Assembly (NCBI GenBank): GCA_001179505.1 | Contig: CDMY01000802.1 | Coordinates: forward strand, 71,662 to 135,661 | Length of the DNA: 64,000 nucleotides | Source of the DNA: Vitrella brassicaformis | Lineage: Eukaryota; Sar; Vitrellaceae | Direction of reading: 5' to 3' | Part shown: positions 44,891-58,997 of the stretch, piece by piece | Numbering within the stretch: position 1 is the stretch's first letter | Layout: each line of letters starts with the position of its first letter | Position numbers and translations under genes: made by a program | The notes under the pieces: generated by a model | The model's input: only the letters and a program-made list of their open reading frames with translations | Database searches by the model: none | What the model was told of the DNA's origin: nothing

Positions 44891-47800
44891 TCATGCAGAC
44901 ACGCCAGAAGGTCGACTCATCGTGACTGTCACTTTGTCGTTGGCAGTGGTGACGGTGGCAGCGGTGACGGAGATGGAAAATCTCTGTCCTGCCCCCTCCC
45001 CCTGCTCCCGCAGATGAGTGTACACCTGAGTGCTAGACGAGAAAAATTCCATGACAAACGTGACGCGCTGCAAAAGCGGGCAGCTGTCCAAGGCCGTCGC
45101 CATACTCTCTAGCATTGAAGTGCAAAAGGTGGCGATGTGTGGGATGGTTGGAGCGCCGATAAAGGTGACATGCAGCTGCCGCACTCTCTTCTCCATGACC
45201 TCTCTGACCTCTCTGCCCTTGTCGCCATCCCCATACAGACGCCACTGAGCGATATCGAGGCCATCACCGGATCTCACTCTCAACACGAGGCTCGAGTGTA
45301 GGGTCAGTGGTTTGCCTTCGGGTGCCAAAAAGGCAGCCCCCGGCGGCACTACGCACAGCGTACCATTCGGGGTCACGTCAGCCACGGCCTCAAAAGTGGC
45401 TGTCTCGAGTGCAGGCAGAGCACCCAGCACCTTCCCCACGCCACGCCCATACAGCGCCTCGCCTGTCTGCCTTTCGTGGACAACGACCGACTCGACAGAT
45501 GGAAAAAACGAGGCAGGATCGGACACGATAGACGCGGGCAGACGCTCGGTATCGATACCGGGCCTGGGGAACCTGACCTGGGGCGGGAGACGATCTTCAA
45601 CGTACAGCTCCTTCGCCGTGCTGCACGCAAGCGCCCCCGCCGGCAGCGTGGCATCGTCCATCAGACCCCGCCCCTGTGGCCGCAGGACCACCGCGTCAGC
45701 CTGCGCGCAGAGGACCTGCGCGGTCGACAGGCATGCGGTCAGTCGGCTGCGGACGCCCGATCTGGTCTCTTGTGGGCCGAGGACGGTCTCGCTCGCCAAT
45801 GGGAGGCACAGGCAGAGCCTCTTGTCATTGCGGGGGATGGTGGGGATGAGCCTCAGGGGGTCGATGCTGTAGTACGTCTCCTCCGCAGTGGGGGCCAGAC
45901 ATCTCGTCCGAAAGTGATGCAGTGCCTGTTTGGTATCGGACGCATCACAGAGTCTCATTGAGGGTTTGGCCGATGCTTGACAGCTTCTCTTTGTGGTTGT
46001 GTGTGTACCTCGATGCAACTGAGTTCGTTCTCATTCCTTAGCATCAGTTCAATCTTCTGCAGGCGGCTCCCGTTGAGTGCTCGGATGAATCGCGGGAGCC
46101 TGTCCGGCCGAGGCGTGAGAAGACCCGTCAGGGACGTGAGCGTCGCGGCTGATCATGAGAAAAAGAGAAAAACCGTCAGTTGGGCCTTTCTGACAAGTCC
46201 TGTCTGTCTGTCTGTTTATCTGTCTGTCTGTTTGTCTGTCTGTCTGTCGATCTGTCATAGCACCCCTCACCTGACTGCGTCGGGGTGCTGATCAGCGAGC
46301 TTGCCACCTCATTGAGGTCCATAGTTTCCACACGCTGCTCCTGCAAACACACACACACGCGTCATCTGGTCGTCACATCTGTGTGTGTCCTTAGCGCACC
46401 TCTCCGACGATGTGGATGGATGTGAGGCCCACTGAGGCCCGTCCGATCCATTTTAACGGAGCCGACGTACTACTCATTGTCAAGTGTGAGAGGGCGGGAA
46501 ACTGGTAGTTGCGCAGGTCCGGTTCGATGCCCCACGAGTCTCCACGGACGCTCACCTTCCGCAGGTGGGGGAACACGATCGGCTTCTGGACAGATACAAA
46601 GTGCATCGATATATGTTGTGTGCTGTTCTTCCCTCGTGCGTCCATTCCATGCCTGTACCTTCTTTTCCACCTCCTTTTTTCTTTCCTCTGGTACCACTGG
46701 CATCTGCCACACACACACACACCGATAGAATCATGCTCTCCTGCTTGCCTCGGGTGTGTCTGCCTGTTACCTTGTCTGCCATCTTGTTTCCACCGACGGC
46801 CTCGGAGGTGGCCTTCCTCCTCATGGGGGGTGGGGCCAGCAGCCTGCGGGGTGCCTGCCACTGGCCCCGGAGGTCGATTGTCTGGACGGTCGGCGCAGTG
46901 GCCTCGAGCACCTGGAGGAGCGATGCCGTCGGCCCGCGGTCCACAACCAACGTATGGCACATCGACAACCGACCTGATGCGCACCCACACACACACACAG
47001 ATGTGTCGTGTCGGTTCGTGTATTTGGTGGCTTGTTGCCCATTTCTTACCTGTCCATCTGGCAGCGATGCTTGGCTTTGGGCTGCGGTTGAGCTGGACGA
47101 TTGGGTGCATGGCCGGCTGCTCCGTGAGAGAGCGAAAGTGGGTGCTCACGCGAAGGATGGACTCGATTGAGGGAATGAAGCCCAGGAAGCAGCCAATGCC
47201 GATGCGCCGCTCGTCGCTCATCCAGAGGACCTCAGGCACATTCTCCAAAAGCGAATACTCAACCTGACAGACAGACAGCAACAACAGCATTGCAACCTCT
47301 CTTCAACACGTGATCGGCTTGCTAACCTGCTCATCTCTGCCGACATTGGCCATCTTGCCTTCGATCATGGCGACCTTGCTGGCCATCTGCACCCGCAAAA
47401 CCTCCATCCGCCGCTCAGCTTCCGTTTCCTGGAGTTGCGGCTGAGTCTCTAGCCGGACCATCGACTGCAGCACACGCAGGTGTTGGTCGACGTCCTGACA
47501 ACACAAGGCAATAATTAATAAGGGTCAGATATTTGCTTCAGTTTGTGTTGGTGCGTGTTGGCCTCCTCACCTGCACTCGGTTTTGCTGTGCATCTGTTTG
47601 GGGCGGCGGCAGGGCATCCCTCACTGCGAACAAATGCTGTGCCTGAGCAGTCCAGGTGCCAGACACAGACACAGACACAGACAGGCGGTCGCTGTGTCAC
47701 GGACGGGTGGGTGGGTGGATGCATACATACATGTGTGAATCGTTCACCTTTGCCTCTGCCTCCTCGACGCGTGCCAGCTGCCTCTGTAGCTTGGCCTTGA

Positions 47801-48272
47801 CGGCGCTGAGGACCGACAAGACGGCGGTGTCACCATGCCCACCCTGATTGATTGCATTACACAAACCCATCCGTCCCGTCCCGTCCCCACTTCATCAAAT
47901 GTCTTTTGTCTTTCCCCCCACCTGCATGTCGATGTCATCTTCCACACCCATGGGCGTGCCAGCGTCACTGTCCTCCGTCCTGCCCTGGCCACCAGCCATC
48001 GCCGCAGCTGCCGCGCCACTGACACCATGCTGCGTGCTGCCCACTCGCTGTTTCTTGCTGACCCCCGCTGCTGCGTCTATGGATGTGCGTCTGCATCCTC
48101 CACCTGCACCACGGGCACCGCTGCTGCTGCTGCTTGCTGCCTCCTGCTGCTCAGCTGGCACTTCTTCGTCTTCTTCTCTTGTGCGTTTGTTGCGAGAGGG
48201 AGGGGCGGATGCTGAGGCACTCTGGGGGGGCGTGGCGTCCATGTCTGGACGGCTGGAAGGTGGGCCGTCCAT
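44891..48272 (-). CDS. F-box/LRR-like protein with coiled coil, about 11 exons
   Basis: The start is MDGPPSSRPDMDATPPQSAS at 48272. The N-terminus is disordered with nuclear-signal-like NKRTREEDEE and KKQR. Coiled-coil exons follow (SAVKAKLQRQLARVEEAEAK; LRVLQSMVRLETQPQLQETE). An exon near 47265-47050 has an F-box-like pattern, LLENVPEVLW...IGCFLGFIPSIESILRVSTH. Later exons (FPHLRKVSVRGDSWGIEPDL, FPALSHLTMSS, RFIRALNGSRLQKIELMLRN) have the spacing of irregular leucine-rich repeats, and the long last exon (about 45990-44891) continues with more of the same (FPSVESVVVHE, LPALETATFEAVADV). A substrate-recognition role in an SCF ubiquitin ligase is plausible but unproven. It is divergent from the receptor gene, 82 bp away. 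Confidence 0.6.
46198..46253. repeat. (TCTG)n run in an intron
   Basis: A tetranucleotide run lies between two exons of the F-box/LRR-like gene. Confidence 0.8.
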
Positions 48273-48354
48273 CGGTTAGAGAAGGGAGAATTTATGGCGG
48301 TTGTGATCCAAAAGGTGATCTAAGAATCCAATTGGATCCGGGGAAATCTCGGGA
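48273..48354. promoter_or_regulatory. 82-bp divergent promoter
   Basis: This is the whole space between two opposite start codons. It contains GATCTAAG and CCAATTGG. Either the core promoter is minimal or transcription starts inside the neighbouring gene. Confidence 0.45.
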
Positions 48355-51300
48355 ATGGAGACCCATTATGTCGTTTGGCTGACTGTGGCGGGGGTCTGCT
48401 GCCTCATCTCAGGTATTCTGCACCCACATAAGCCAATGAGTCTTCGCTTCTGTTGTCATGCAGGCGCCGCTGAGTCGTTTGACCCTCTCGCGTTTTTCCA
48501 TGACCCGCTGAGCAACCGGTGTGCCATTCAACATGATACCTACGTGTACATTTCATCCCTGACGTTGCCAATGCATGCAGCTTCTGTTCCAACACGCTGA
48601 CGACATACAGCGGCATCGAGACGGCCGAGGGATGCGCTGAACAGTGAGTGAGAGATGCATGACAGCAACAGCGCATGTGTCTATCGTGTATGTCACGCTG
48701 AGTGTGTATACATGCAGGTGTCTCGCGATTGCAGCATGCACGTGTTTCGACTTCAAGTACCCTTACAGGTCGGTCGGTGGGACATACAAAAAGAACGGCC
48801 TCTCTGAGGCTCTCTCCTTGTATGTCTGTGTGTCTATTTAGTTCCTTCACGTGTCGCATCTCGCGAGAGAATGTCACTGGGATGAGCGGAGTGGGCTTTC
48901 AGGCATACACACGCAGAGGTCACACCAACACTGCCTGTTCACACCAATACTGGCTATCGCACTTTGCAATTGTCCAGATCCGTTCCTCACATTTGAGCGG
49001 CGCATCATCGATGCCCGCATCGGTGTTTACCGCGTTGAGTACGTCTTCAGCACTCAGGAAGAGTGTGCAAGAAGGTGCGCGTGGACACTGACAAATCGAC
49101 GTGTGCCATTCGCTCTCTTTTTTGTGGGGTGCCTGGTGTGCGTGTAGATGTGAGGGTTTGGCCGACTGCTATGCCTTCTCTGTCATTTTAGCTGTAAGGA
49201 CTGTGGGCGTATGTCTGTGTGTGTGTGCATCGTGCACAGGCACTCACATAGGGATGTGTGTGCAGACGCTCACAAACCAGTGGACGTGCCATCTGGGCAA
49301 ACCATTTGCAGTACGTGGCATGCACAATCTGTCTACACACACACACACGTCGAGAGCTGTGTGTTGTGTCCACTAGATATACTACAACAAAGTGCTGACG
49401 GAGCTCTGGCCGCAGTATGTTTACATCAGGAAAGGTACACACACACACATAAGTGACATACACTCTGGCCTGCACGTGTGTGTATGTATCTGCATCAGGC
49501 CTCTCCCTCCTCGTGTCGAACTTCGTCAACCCCTACCTCTTCTCGCAAAATGAGCAGTGTACAAACACAGCACTCGGGTGTACATGTGGTGTGTTTGCTT
49601 CCTTTGGACTACGAATGCGTGTGTGTGTGTGTGTTTGTGTGCGTGTGCGTTCGCAGGTGAGGCAGACACCTTCACTGTCTCCGACGCATCGACGCCTCTG
49701 CTATGTGCCGAGAGGTGTGAATCCCACACAGCCCATAGACACGGGATGGGTGTGCGTGTCCACAGGTGTCTCTCATCTGACGGCTGTTACTGCTTTGATT
49801 TCTCCTACGCGACGCTCGAATGCCGCACACACGAGACCATGTACGAGGGGTCGAGATGTGTATCCGCTTCATCGTGTACATATTGTGTATGCACGGATGT
49901 TTGTGTCCAGTGCTGGCATGGTCAGAGGCGCCACACTGGCGGTGGATGTCTCTTTGCAGGCGGACGCATTTCTGCGCATTGGTAGGCACTGAGTCGTGTG
50001 ATGGATTATATTCAGGCGCATGTGTTGTCATGCATGCACGCACGTGTGTTTGCAGACAACACGCCCCCCAATGTATCTCTCGCCCTTCTGGAGCCTTCAA
50101 GCACACAAAACACAATCATCGGTATCTTCCGGCCCACCAGACCACAAAGTACACGCCGCGTGTGTGGCCTGGCCTGTCTCCGTAGGTCCGCTGTTCCAGC
50201 TGTCAGTCACCTTCTCTCATCGCATAACCGATGGCGACCGCATTTTCGATGCCCTCCTGCTCGGCAACTGCATTGTGCAGGACATCTCTGGGGAGCACAC
50301 GTATTTCAGTGTCACGCTGAGGGCACTGTCTCTCGGCTATGTGACCATACGCATACGGGAAGGTACGTCTGTGCCCTTGCGCGCATGTGTGGATGCATCC
50401 AGAAGTGCGATTGCTTTGCTGTGTGTGTGTGTATGCAGGTGTGATATCGAGTGCTGTTGACGACTGCAATGGCTGTGTTCGCAACAGAGAATCCAACACA
50501 GTGGATCTCTTCAATGGTGTGTATGTGCACGTCTCGATGTGTGTCCTCCCCTCCCCCCCACTATATGTGTGTGTGTCCTAACGCGCTCAGCTCAGGAGTG
50601 TGTGGGTGACCTTTCTGTCAGCAAGTCGGCCACACACAGCGGACAGACGACTGCTACCCTCACACAAAACACGTACATACAAACAAACACGCGCACACAT
50701 TTCTTAAGATGCAAACACGCCCCCACACGCACAAGTATTCAATTCTCTCTCTCTGTGTGCAGCGACCTAATCTTCCCTCTGTCATATTGCAACCCTTCTC
50801 GCGTGTCTGTCTCGTTCCTCGTGGACAATCTGGCGGTACCAGCGACGATTGTGTACCAGGTGCGCGTGTGTGCAATGATACAGACGCACACAGGAACACC
50901 ACATCTGCAGCAGTGTGTGTGTGTGGGTGTGTGCACACACAGGATGCGCCAATGAAATCGGCTTCCTTTGTCACACACACAAGTGGAGATGGAGACACAT
51001 CAGAATGGCAGTGGTAAGGCGCGCACATAGCCGTGCATACCGATCGGTCTGGTGGATGTATGTGTGAGTACGCAGGACGACCCCTGTGAGCGTGACGCTC
51101 GATCCAGAGAGAGACCAACAGACGATCGGCATCAGGTATAGGTGCACAGACAGAGAGACATGTGGATGCGTCCACGTGTGCACACTCACAGGTATGAAGG
51201 GAGTGAATCGCTGCGCGTCAAGGCCGTCAGGCTCTTCTCCATGTTTGACCGCATCCAAAGTAATGAGACACACACCACACCTCCCTGACGCGCAGACACA

Positions 51301-54300
51301 TGCAGGGGCGCACACACAGGATCGACCAAGCCGTGTGCTCAGCTGAGATGGCCGTTCTCTCTTTACAACGCTCACGTGTGCTCACACACCGACCAATGCG
51401 ACACGTGCGTACCGAAGGGACAGACAGAGAACCAGGTAGAGATGGATGGATGCACGTGTCATGTGTGTGGGTGTGTGCAGGCCGCTGACCCACGCGGCCT
51501 CCCTGCAGATGTGCACGCAGATGGGCGCACGACTGTGCACTCATGAGGGTATGTATATACACGACACACACGCACACACATCTGTCTGTCCGTGTACTTC
51601 CGAACGAAAACAGAGGTCATTCGTGGCTCGGCCATCCAGACGGCCGTCGCGTGCAGGCAAGCCCCCCCCAATTCAATCCTTCTACACGCATATAGAGACC
51701 CACACACGCCTTTTCCTTTTGCGCATATAGATTGCCGACCGACGCATTTGTGTGGACGGACGAGCAGTGTACAAATGGCGGCCATCTGCGTGTACAGTGG
51801 ACCGGTACGGAAGACAGACACAGAAGTGAATTGTGTGTGTGTGTGTGTGTGTGCGTGTGTCCATCGGTCAGGTGTGCAGATGGAGTGTGCATCGGCGGAG
51901 AGCGACACGGCCCACCACATGTGCTGCGCCGACGGCACACCCCACATCAGTCAGTGCACAACACACACACAGACATACACACAACCATTTGTGACCTCCA
52001 TCTTTCGTGTATGTGTCTCATTCGCGTCAGCGTCTCTTCGCTCATGTGCAGAGCTAGAGCAGCGGGCGGATGATGCCGATGCCAATGCCAATCGGACAGA
52101 CACAAACATGACGTGTACGTGTGCATCGACCGACATTGGGCGGAGAGAGACACAGAGACCCACACCCCTTTGTGTGTGCAGATACTTACGAGGAGGGTGT
52201 GTCTGTCTGCCAGCAGATGGGGGCGAGGCTGTGCTCATTCGACGAGCTGCAGTTCAAGTACCCCCGCCACACAGATACATGGCTGTGGTGCAGATGTACG
52301 TGTGTGCACGCTGCCTCAGCATGACGACCAACGGTGGATTCATGAGCACCTGCTTTGTCAACACGAGGTGCGTTTGCATGGCAGATACACACACATGGAA
52401 TGGCCCCCCTTATGTGTGTAGCTCTCTCTGCTTGTGTGGGTGCAGCACGCAGGCTGACAAGTGGACGCTCACCCAGTGCAACAAAACTCACGTGTACACA
52501 TTTCCGGAGAGGGAATGTGCGCCAATGGACATGAGCAACAGCACGGTAAGCTCCCGTCCGCATGCAGGAAGGAATGCACATTTACCATGGATGTCTGTAA
52601 TGAATGGGTTTGTTACCCATTCAGGCTTACGGCGTCTCCTGCTGCGCTGATTCGGCCGTGCCCCATCGTACGTACGATGGACGCACATACACATACACAA
52701 ATGCGCATCCATGCACTGAGAGATGGATGTGTCCGTTTGTCCGTGTGTGTGCAGCCGAGTGGCTTCTGCTCGCGCATCAGATCGCACCCTCAATGTGGCC
52801 AACTGAATACGTACTTGGGCAGGCAATGGCGCGTTTGCATGAGTGAAGCCACACACCCACGTGTTTTGTTTGTGGGTGGGTGTGCGCAGATAGACATCGA
52901 CACGTGCTGCCCTCGGGTGTTCTCGCAGATGGACAGTGTCGATTGGGAACACTTCAGAGACGAGCAGACAGGAGTGTACACATTCCTGATGGAATGGCCC
53001 AATACAGTACGCACACAACCACACACATACACACACAGAGACACATACACACACTCACACGTGTCATTCATGTGTAATCAGGAGTTCGATTCCCTCACGT
53101 GGCGGCAGTCCTCACCCCCCTTTGCGCAAGACGCGCAAAGTGTCCAGCACGACAGCAGCACCGAGTATGTGTTCGGTGGTTTGCAGGTACACACACACAT
53201 ACACATGTATTCTCCCGTAAACGAGTGATGCATGCATCTGTCGTCCATGCAGATGGGCGACAACCGATCGCTCGTGGTGGGCTCTGCAGACGAGAGAGCA
53301 TACGTGGTTGGACATTCTGAGCTGACAGGTAGATACACTTATCTATCCCACAGACACATCCATCCATCCATGGGTGTGGTGTGTGCAGCGATCCCCGGCC
53401 CGTTGTTGAAGGCCACGGGCGAAGTGGCGTACGTCAACGAAGTCAAGCTGTGGATCAGAGGTGTGTATGATATGTGTCCATCCATCCATCCACCTCCGCC
53501 ACACACACTTCTTTGTCTGTCTGTCTGTCTGTCTGTCTCAGCCCCATCAGCACGTTTCTCTTGGTGGAATGGTGGGTGCGCGCATCACAGACACACGCAG
53601 AGGCGCACATACCAACCAACATGTGTCTATGCTTGTATTGATGCAGACACCACCACCCCAGTGCCCTCGATCGCCCCCGTTGGCCAGTCCATCACCGACG
53701 AGTACCCCATACGCATCAACGTCACTTTCAACGAAGCCGTTTATGTGCGTGAGAATGCAAGTGAACCAGCTGCCAGCTGCCCACGAACACACAAGTGCTG
53801 TTTGTGCACGGTGCGCAGGATTTCACTGAATCGTCTGTGGCTTTGGAGAATGGCAGCATCCTCTCCATCGAGCCATTCGCCGACTCACGGAGGCGATATG
53901 CCATCGAGATCCATGTAACTGACGTACTTACACAGAGAGGCGCGCACCTTCGATCTGTGTCTGTTCGTGTGTCTGCCTGACAGCCACTGGCATACACAAG
54001 AGTGTCGCTACACATACGAGAGGGCACAGTGATGGATACGAACGGCCTGCCCAACCGTGCGTCGAACACCGAAGGCTTCCTCTTCGGTATTCAGAAATAT
54101 CCATTCGCCCGCATAGTCCGTCGCACCTGTGTGTGCGGTTTGCACTGCACTGCACGGACAGTGCCCGAGTGTGGGGATGTCCACGAGTGGGTCGATGCTA
54201 CGACCGGCCACACGTGCGAATGGTACGGTACGCACAAGCGCAGAATGGATGGAAGCGTCTATACGTCCATCCATCCAACCACAGGTCTGTCATGCAGGTT

Positions 54301-56263
54301 TGCAGCCGATCCCTCTCGGTGCTATGAATGCCCCCATGCGAGAGAGGCTTTGATCAACTGCCAGGAGAGCTGTGGGCTCTGCCGATTGGACAGACCTGGT
54401 CTGTTTGTGTTTGCGCATGCTTGGAAGTGCGCACGTCCACGGGCATGGCGTCCATCTCTGTGTGTGTGTGTGTGTGTGTGTCTCAGTGCTGTGCCATCCA
54501 TACATGGTTGGAGATGGCGTGTGTGACGACGTGTGTCTGTTCAAGTCCTTTTCCTTCGATGGCGACGACTGCTGCGATGAAATGTGGGCGGGGTGGGGCG
54601 GGCACACACAATATATTACACACAGAGATATGTGTGTATGTATGTGGCAACCCACACACACATTTGTGTCAGGCCTTCCTTCGATTCGTGTCATGCGTGC
54701 ACCAACTTCTGGACCAAGTAAGCCAATACTCACAAAGGCATCCATCCACACACATACACTCATAGACAGAGACAGAGAGACATAGATACGCACACACACA
54801 AGTGTCTCTTCTGCAGCTATTCCGCCTGCCCCCCTCCCTCACCCACACCCACACCCACCTCTACCCCACCCCAATGTCGCTCCCCTTCTCCCTGCCCCTA
54901 TCTGTGGACCCACGGCTTCTCCCTCCCACGGCTGGACGGGATCTACGCACTCACAGACACGCGTGTGTACACCAAAGGCCAATACGAGATCGTCTACGAG
55001 GAAGGACAAGGCAAGTGGTGTGTCCGAGACAAGGAGAGTGGGGGCGGTGGAGGACTGTGTCTAGTGGAGCAGATCGGTGGTGAGAATGGGCCGCATGCGA
55101 GTGTAGGTTGGAGGAATGACGCGCAGCAGTGGACGGAATACGTGAGCATCGCTTGTCGAAATGAAGGTACCAACCAACACACGCACCACACACAGACACC
55201 ATCATGTGCTGGGGGCTCTGTGCCTCTCTCTTTCTCTTTCCTTTCCTGCAGACGGCTTCCCCCCCGTGCTGACTGTCGAGCTCACCTCTCTCACCCTCCC
55301 CCCATCCACGCGGATCCGCACGGACCGACCCGTCATGGCTGTCTCCTGCCTCTCCATGCCTCCCTCCGCCCTTCCATCCACCTCTCCCTCCACCATCACG
55401 CAGCAAGGCGCTTCTGTTGCTCTCTCTGATGCTGAGAGCGTGGAGATCGGTGTCCCATTTTATGGTGGCGAGAGCAGCACAAGTGAGGAGATCGGCGTCG
55501 TCTGCTATGCGACAGAGCTGGGCGAGAGGTGGAGGGACCCCTTGGTGGTCTTCCGCCCATCTAATCGGTCAGAGCTGCCTACGGCCTTTCCGTGGCGAGA
55601 CAACTTTGCGTGCACCAACACCGATACCTCTGTGTGTGGGGCTGGGCCGATCGAGATAAAGATGGACTGGCGAGAGAGGATCGTTCTGCGACAGTCGGGG
55701 GCAGACACGTGCACTGAGGGTGCGGGTGGCCACCTTGTCTATCCGCTGCCTTTTCCCTTCGCCCACCCCTCTTTGCTCGCCTTCGCCCGCTTCCATGCTC
55801 TCATCATGTGTGTGGGCGGTGAGGAGAGTGAGGGTGTCCTGCGCCACGACGCCAACCTTTTCGTGCAGTGGGGGAATGGCACGGTTTTCGACGTACTTGT
55901 CGACACGGTCGGCCCTCTGCACGTGCCCCCTTCTTCCCGCACTCGCTCTGTCTTCCATGCGCACGCGTCTGTGCATGGCAATGATGGTTTTACAACCGTG
56001 CGGTTTTTCGATGGTGCACAGCAGCAAGTGCTGTTCACGGACAGGCCGGGGCCGGCAGGGGAGGAACGTGTCTCCTTTGCAGTAGAGTTTTCCTTCACGA
56101 GTGGAGGCGAGACAGAGGAGGGGCAGTATGGTGGGTATGGCGGGCTGGAGGGCGGGGGGACCTTCCCTTGTCGGCAGGGGTGGTCTGCTGACGTCACCAT
56201 CGAGACCACAGGTAGCCACACAAACACAACCTGGACACAGGGAACCTTTCTCGGCCATGTCTC

Positions 56264-56294
<31 letters not shown>

Positions 56295-58966
56295 GAGATG
56301 GCTCCATTTCTGGTGCTCTCACCAGAAGACACATCATGGCGCGACAAATCCGGCAGACGACCCATATGCACACCCAGCTCCCCCGGTCCTATCGCTTTCC
56401 TTACTCTCGTCGGCGCACAGGCCTTCTCCCGCCCCCCCGTGTGTGTGCAGGGAGAAACATGCCTTGTCCGCCTGTCTGGGCATGACCTCACTTCAGCTGA
56501 CCGCATCAAGGCCACCGATCTGCGTGTGGCGGAGTCGTGTCTCGATGAGACATATGGGTTTGATTATTTCGGAGGGCTGGTTGCCAACCCCGTGGCTCCA
56601 TCTGGCGTCTCTTTCTCGCAAGCGGAGTTTGTGCTGGATGTCAAGGCCTTTGCGACACCCAGGGACTACACACTCTGCTACTGCTATGCAGGCGATCCTG
56701 ATGCTCCTGATGGTGACTGCGGCAACTTCACGGCTTACAGAAAGAAGCTTGGGACGTTCTACGTGGTGAAACTGGCAGAGGAGAACCATCACTTCACGTG
56801 CTCCGTTGGGCAGACCTGCCGGTTCGACGTCTCTGGGACCTTCTTCTCCGGCAGCCTTGACGCAGTGGCCGTGTCGCTGCCCTCACCTGAGCAGCCAGGG
56901 TGCTCGCCCTTCCCCTCCCTCTTTGCCAAGACCGTTCACGTGTCGTCTTCTGCCGTTCCTGAGCCACAAAACGGGGAGATGATCGACTCCCTCTCCTTCG
57001 ATCTGGGGGTACCTTCGCAACCGGGGCTGTTTGCCGTGTGCTTCTGCTTTGACAGCGGGGACAGCTGTCTGTTCGACCCTCCACGCGTTGTGGGAGAGCT
57101 GGAGATAAGGGGTGTGCGGCTCTCTGTGGATGCGATTTGTCTTTCTGGGCGGCGTGAGGGGTGCTCTGTGGTGCTGACGGGGATTGGTCTCGAAGAGAGC
57201 CACAGAGCGATGCTCACAGAGGGAGAGGCTGAGTGCGGCTCCCCTCTATCTGTCCCCCTGGCAACCGCGCGAGCCACCTCCCTCACAGCAGATGCCGTCG
57301 GCCTCGATTTCGGAGCCATTGGCGTGGCAGAGGGAGAGGTGCGTGTGTGCTACTGCGCCTCCCGGACAGGCTGTTCCCTCTCTGCTGAGTACACGATTGA
57401 CGCGGGGAGGTTGCTGGTGCTGCGGGAGTGTCCTGTGGTGTCGGTGCATGTGCTTAATGAGGAGCAGTTCGGGACCTCCACACACACCCACACTGATGGC
57501 GATTTCGCTCGGCTAGAGGCTTTGTACTACCGTCAGAGCGATAAGCTTCTTGCGACACAGGTATCTTAAGACATCCATCCATGCATACAAATCTTCATTG
57601 CTGTCTCTCTCCACTGGAACGCATGTGTGTGTGTCAGGATGGCGCCATGCGGGCTGTGCTGAACGAGACGAGCGGAAGATGGCAAATTGATGACGGCACG
57701 ACGAGTGTCTTCACCGCGTCAGCGGCCTTTCCCACTGCCGTGCCACCCTCCCTCGCGTATGTGTCAGTGGACGGCAGCCAAGGGGTGTTTCTGCGAGTGG
57801 TGTGTCACGCGTATGCCCTCACACGCCAAGAAGGACAACAGCAGACGGCACCATTCAACTGCACTCGGTACACGCCTGCCTCACACACACACACCCACAC
57901 ACCATATTTGTGTGTCTGTAATGGTAATTTGTTGTGTGAGCAGGAGTGTGCCCTGCAGTGTGTCGTTCTGGCGGTATGGCTATGACGAGTATCTGCAGAT
58001 GACACAGCAGAGCGATCGACCGCCTGACGCACTGCAAGTCATCCCTTCAGGTCAGTCAGTATGAGAGACACCCAGAGAGAGACACGCACACACGCATCCA
58101 CACACGTACAGGTAAGTGTCTTGGTCTTGTAGGCTCTGTGTGTGGGCAGGGGGCCTCTGTGTCGTCACATCTGCCGCTCAGCTACGTCAATCAAGAGGGC
58201 AAGACATGCGTCAATTTTGATCTAGGTCGGTGTCGTCGGTGGGGTGGGGATGCGTTCACCTGTGTCTGTCTGTCTGTCTGTCTGTGTGCAGGGTCGCCCA
58301 GAACCCGGGGCGTCTTCCAGCTGTGTGCGTGCGTCAGCCGAGCTGATGACCAGGACCAATGTAACTAATAGCTAACTCATGCCCACACCCACCCAAAGAA
58401 AAAGGGTGTGTGTGGTGTGTGATGGGCTCACACATTCTTGCAGGCCAGAGCAGCATGCCGACAGGCGCTCTGCGCATTGTGGGCGTCGACGGTACAAATA
58501 CAACGAACGCATCGCCCGCCATTCTGTTCATGCACACCATATATATGTGTCTGTGTCTGTGTGGGTAGAGATGGCGGCGCAGGAGTGTGTGCGCGATAGC
58601 TACAACTGCACTCTCACTGCGACTGGGGTGGAGCTCACTGCCAGTGACGCCGTTCGCGTCATCGACACACTTGCAGGTGCCTGCCAGCGCATCCATCTGT
58701 ATGTGTGTGTGTATGCACACGAATGTGCCTCCCTCCCTCTGTGTCTGCACAATCACAATCGTGGGAGCAGGTTGTGGCGATCCGGCAGCCCCTTCTGTGT
58801 CTGAAATCGCCACCAACCCGGCAAGAGCCGACCCATCATCACTCACGCCGCCCCGCACACGAGTGGCGTTCAACCTGGGGGTGGCCACACGTGCGGGCGT
58901 CTTCCGCATCTGCATGTGTGCCGGCTATTTGAGCTGCGATCAGCCAGAACACTTCACACAGACGGT

Positions 58967-58997
<31 letters not shown>

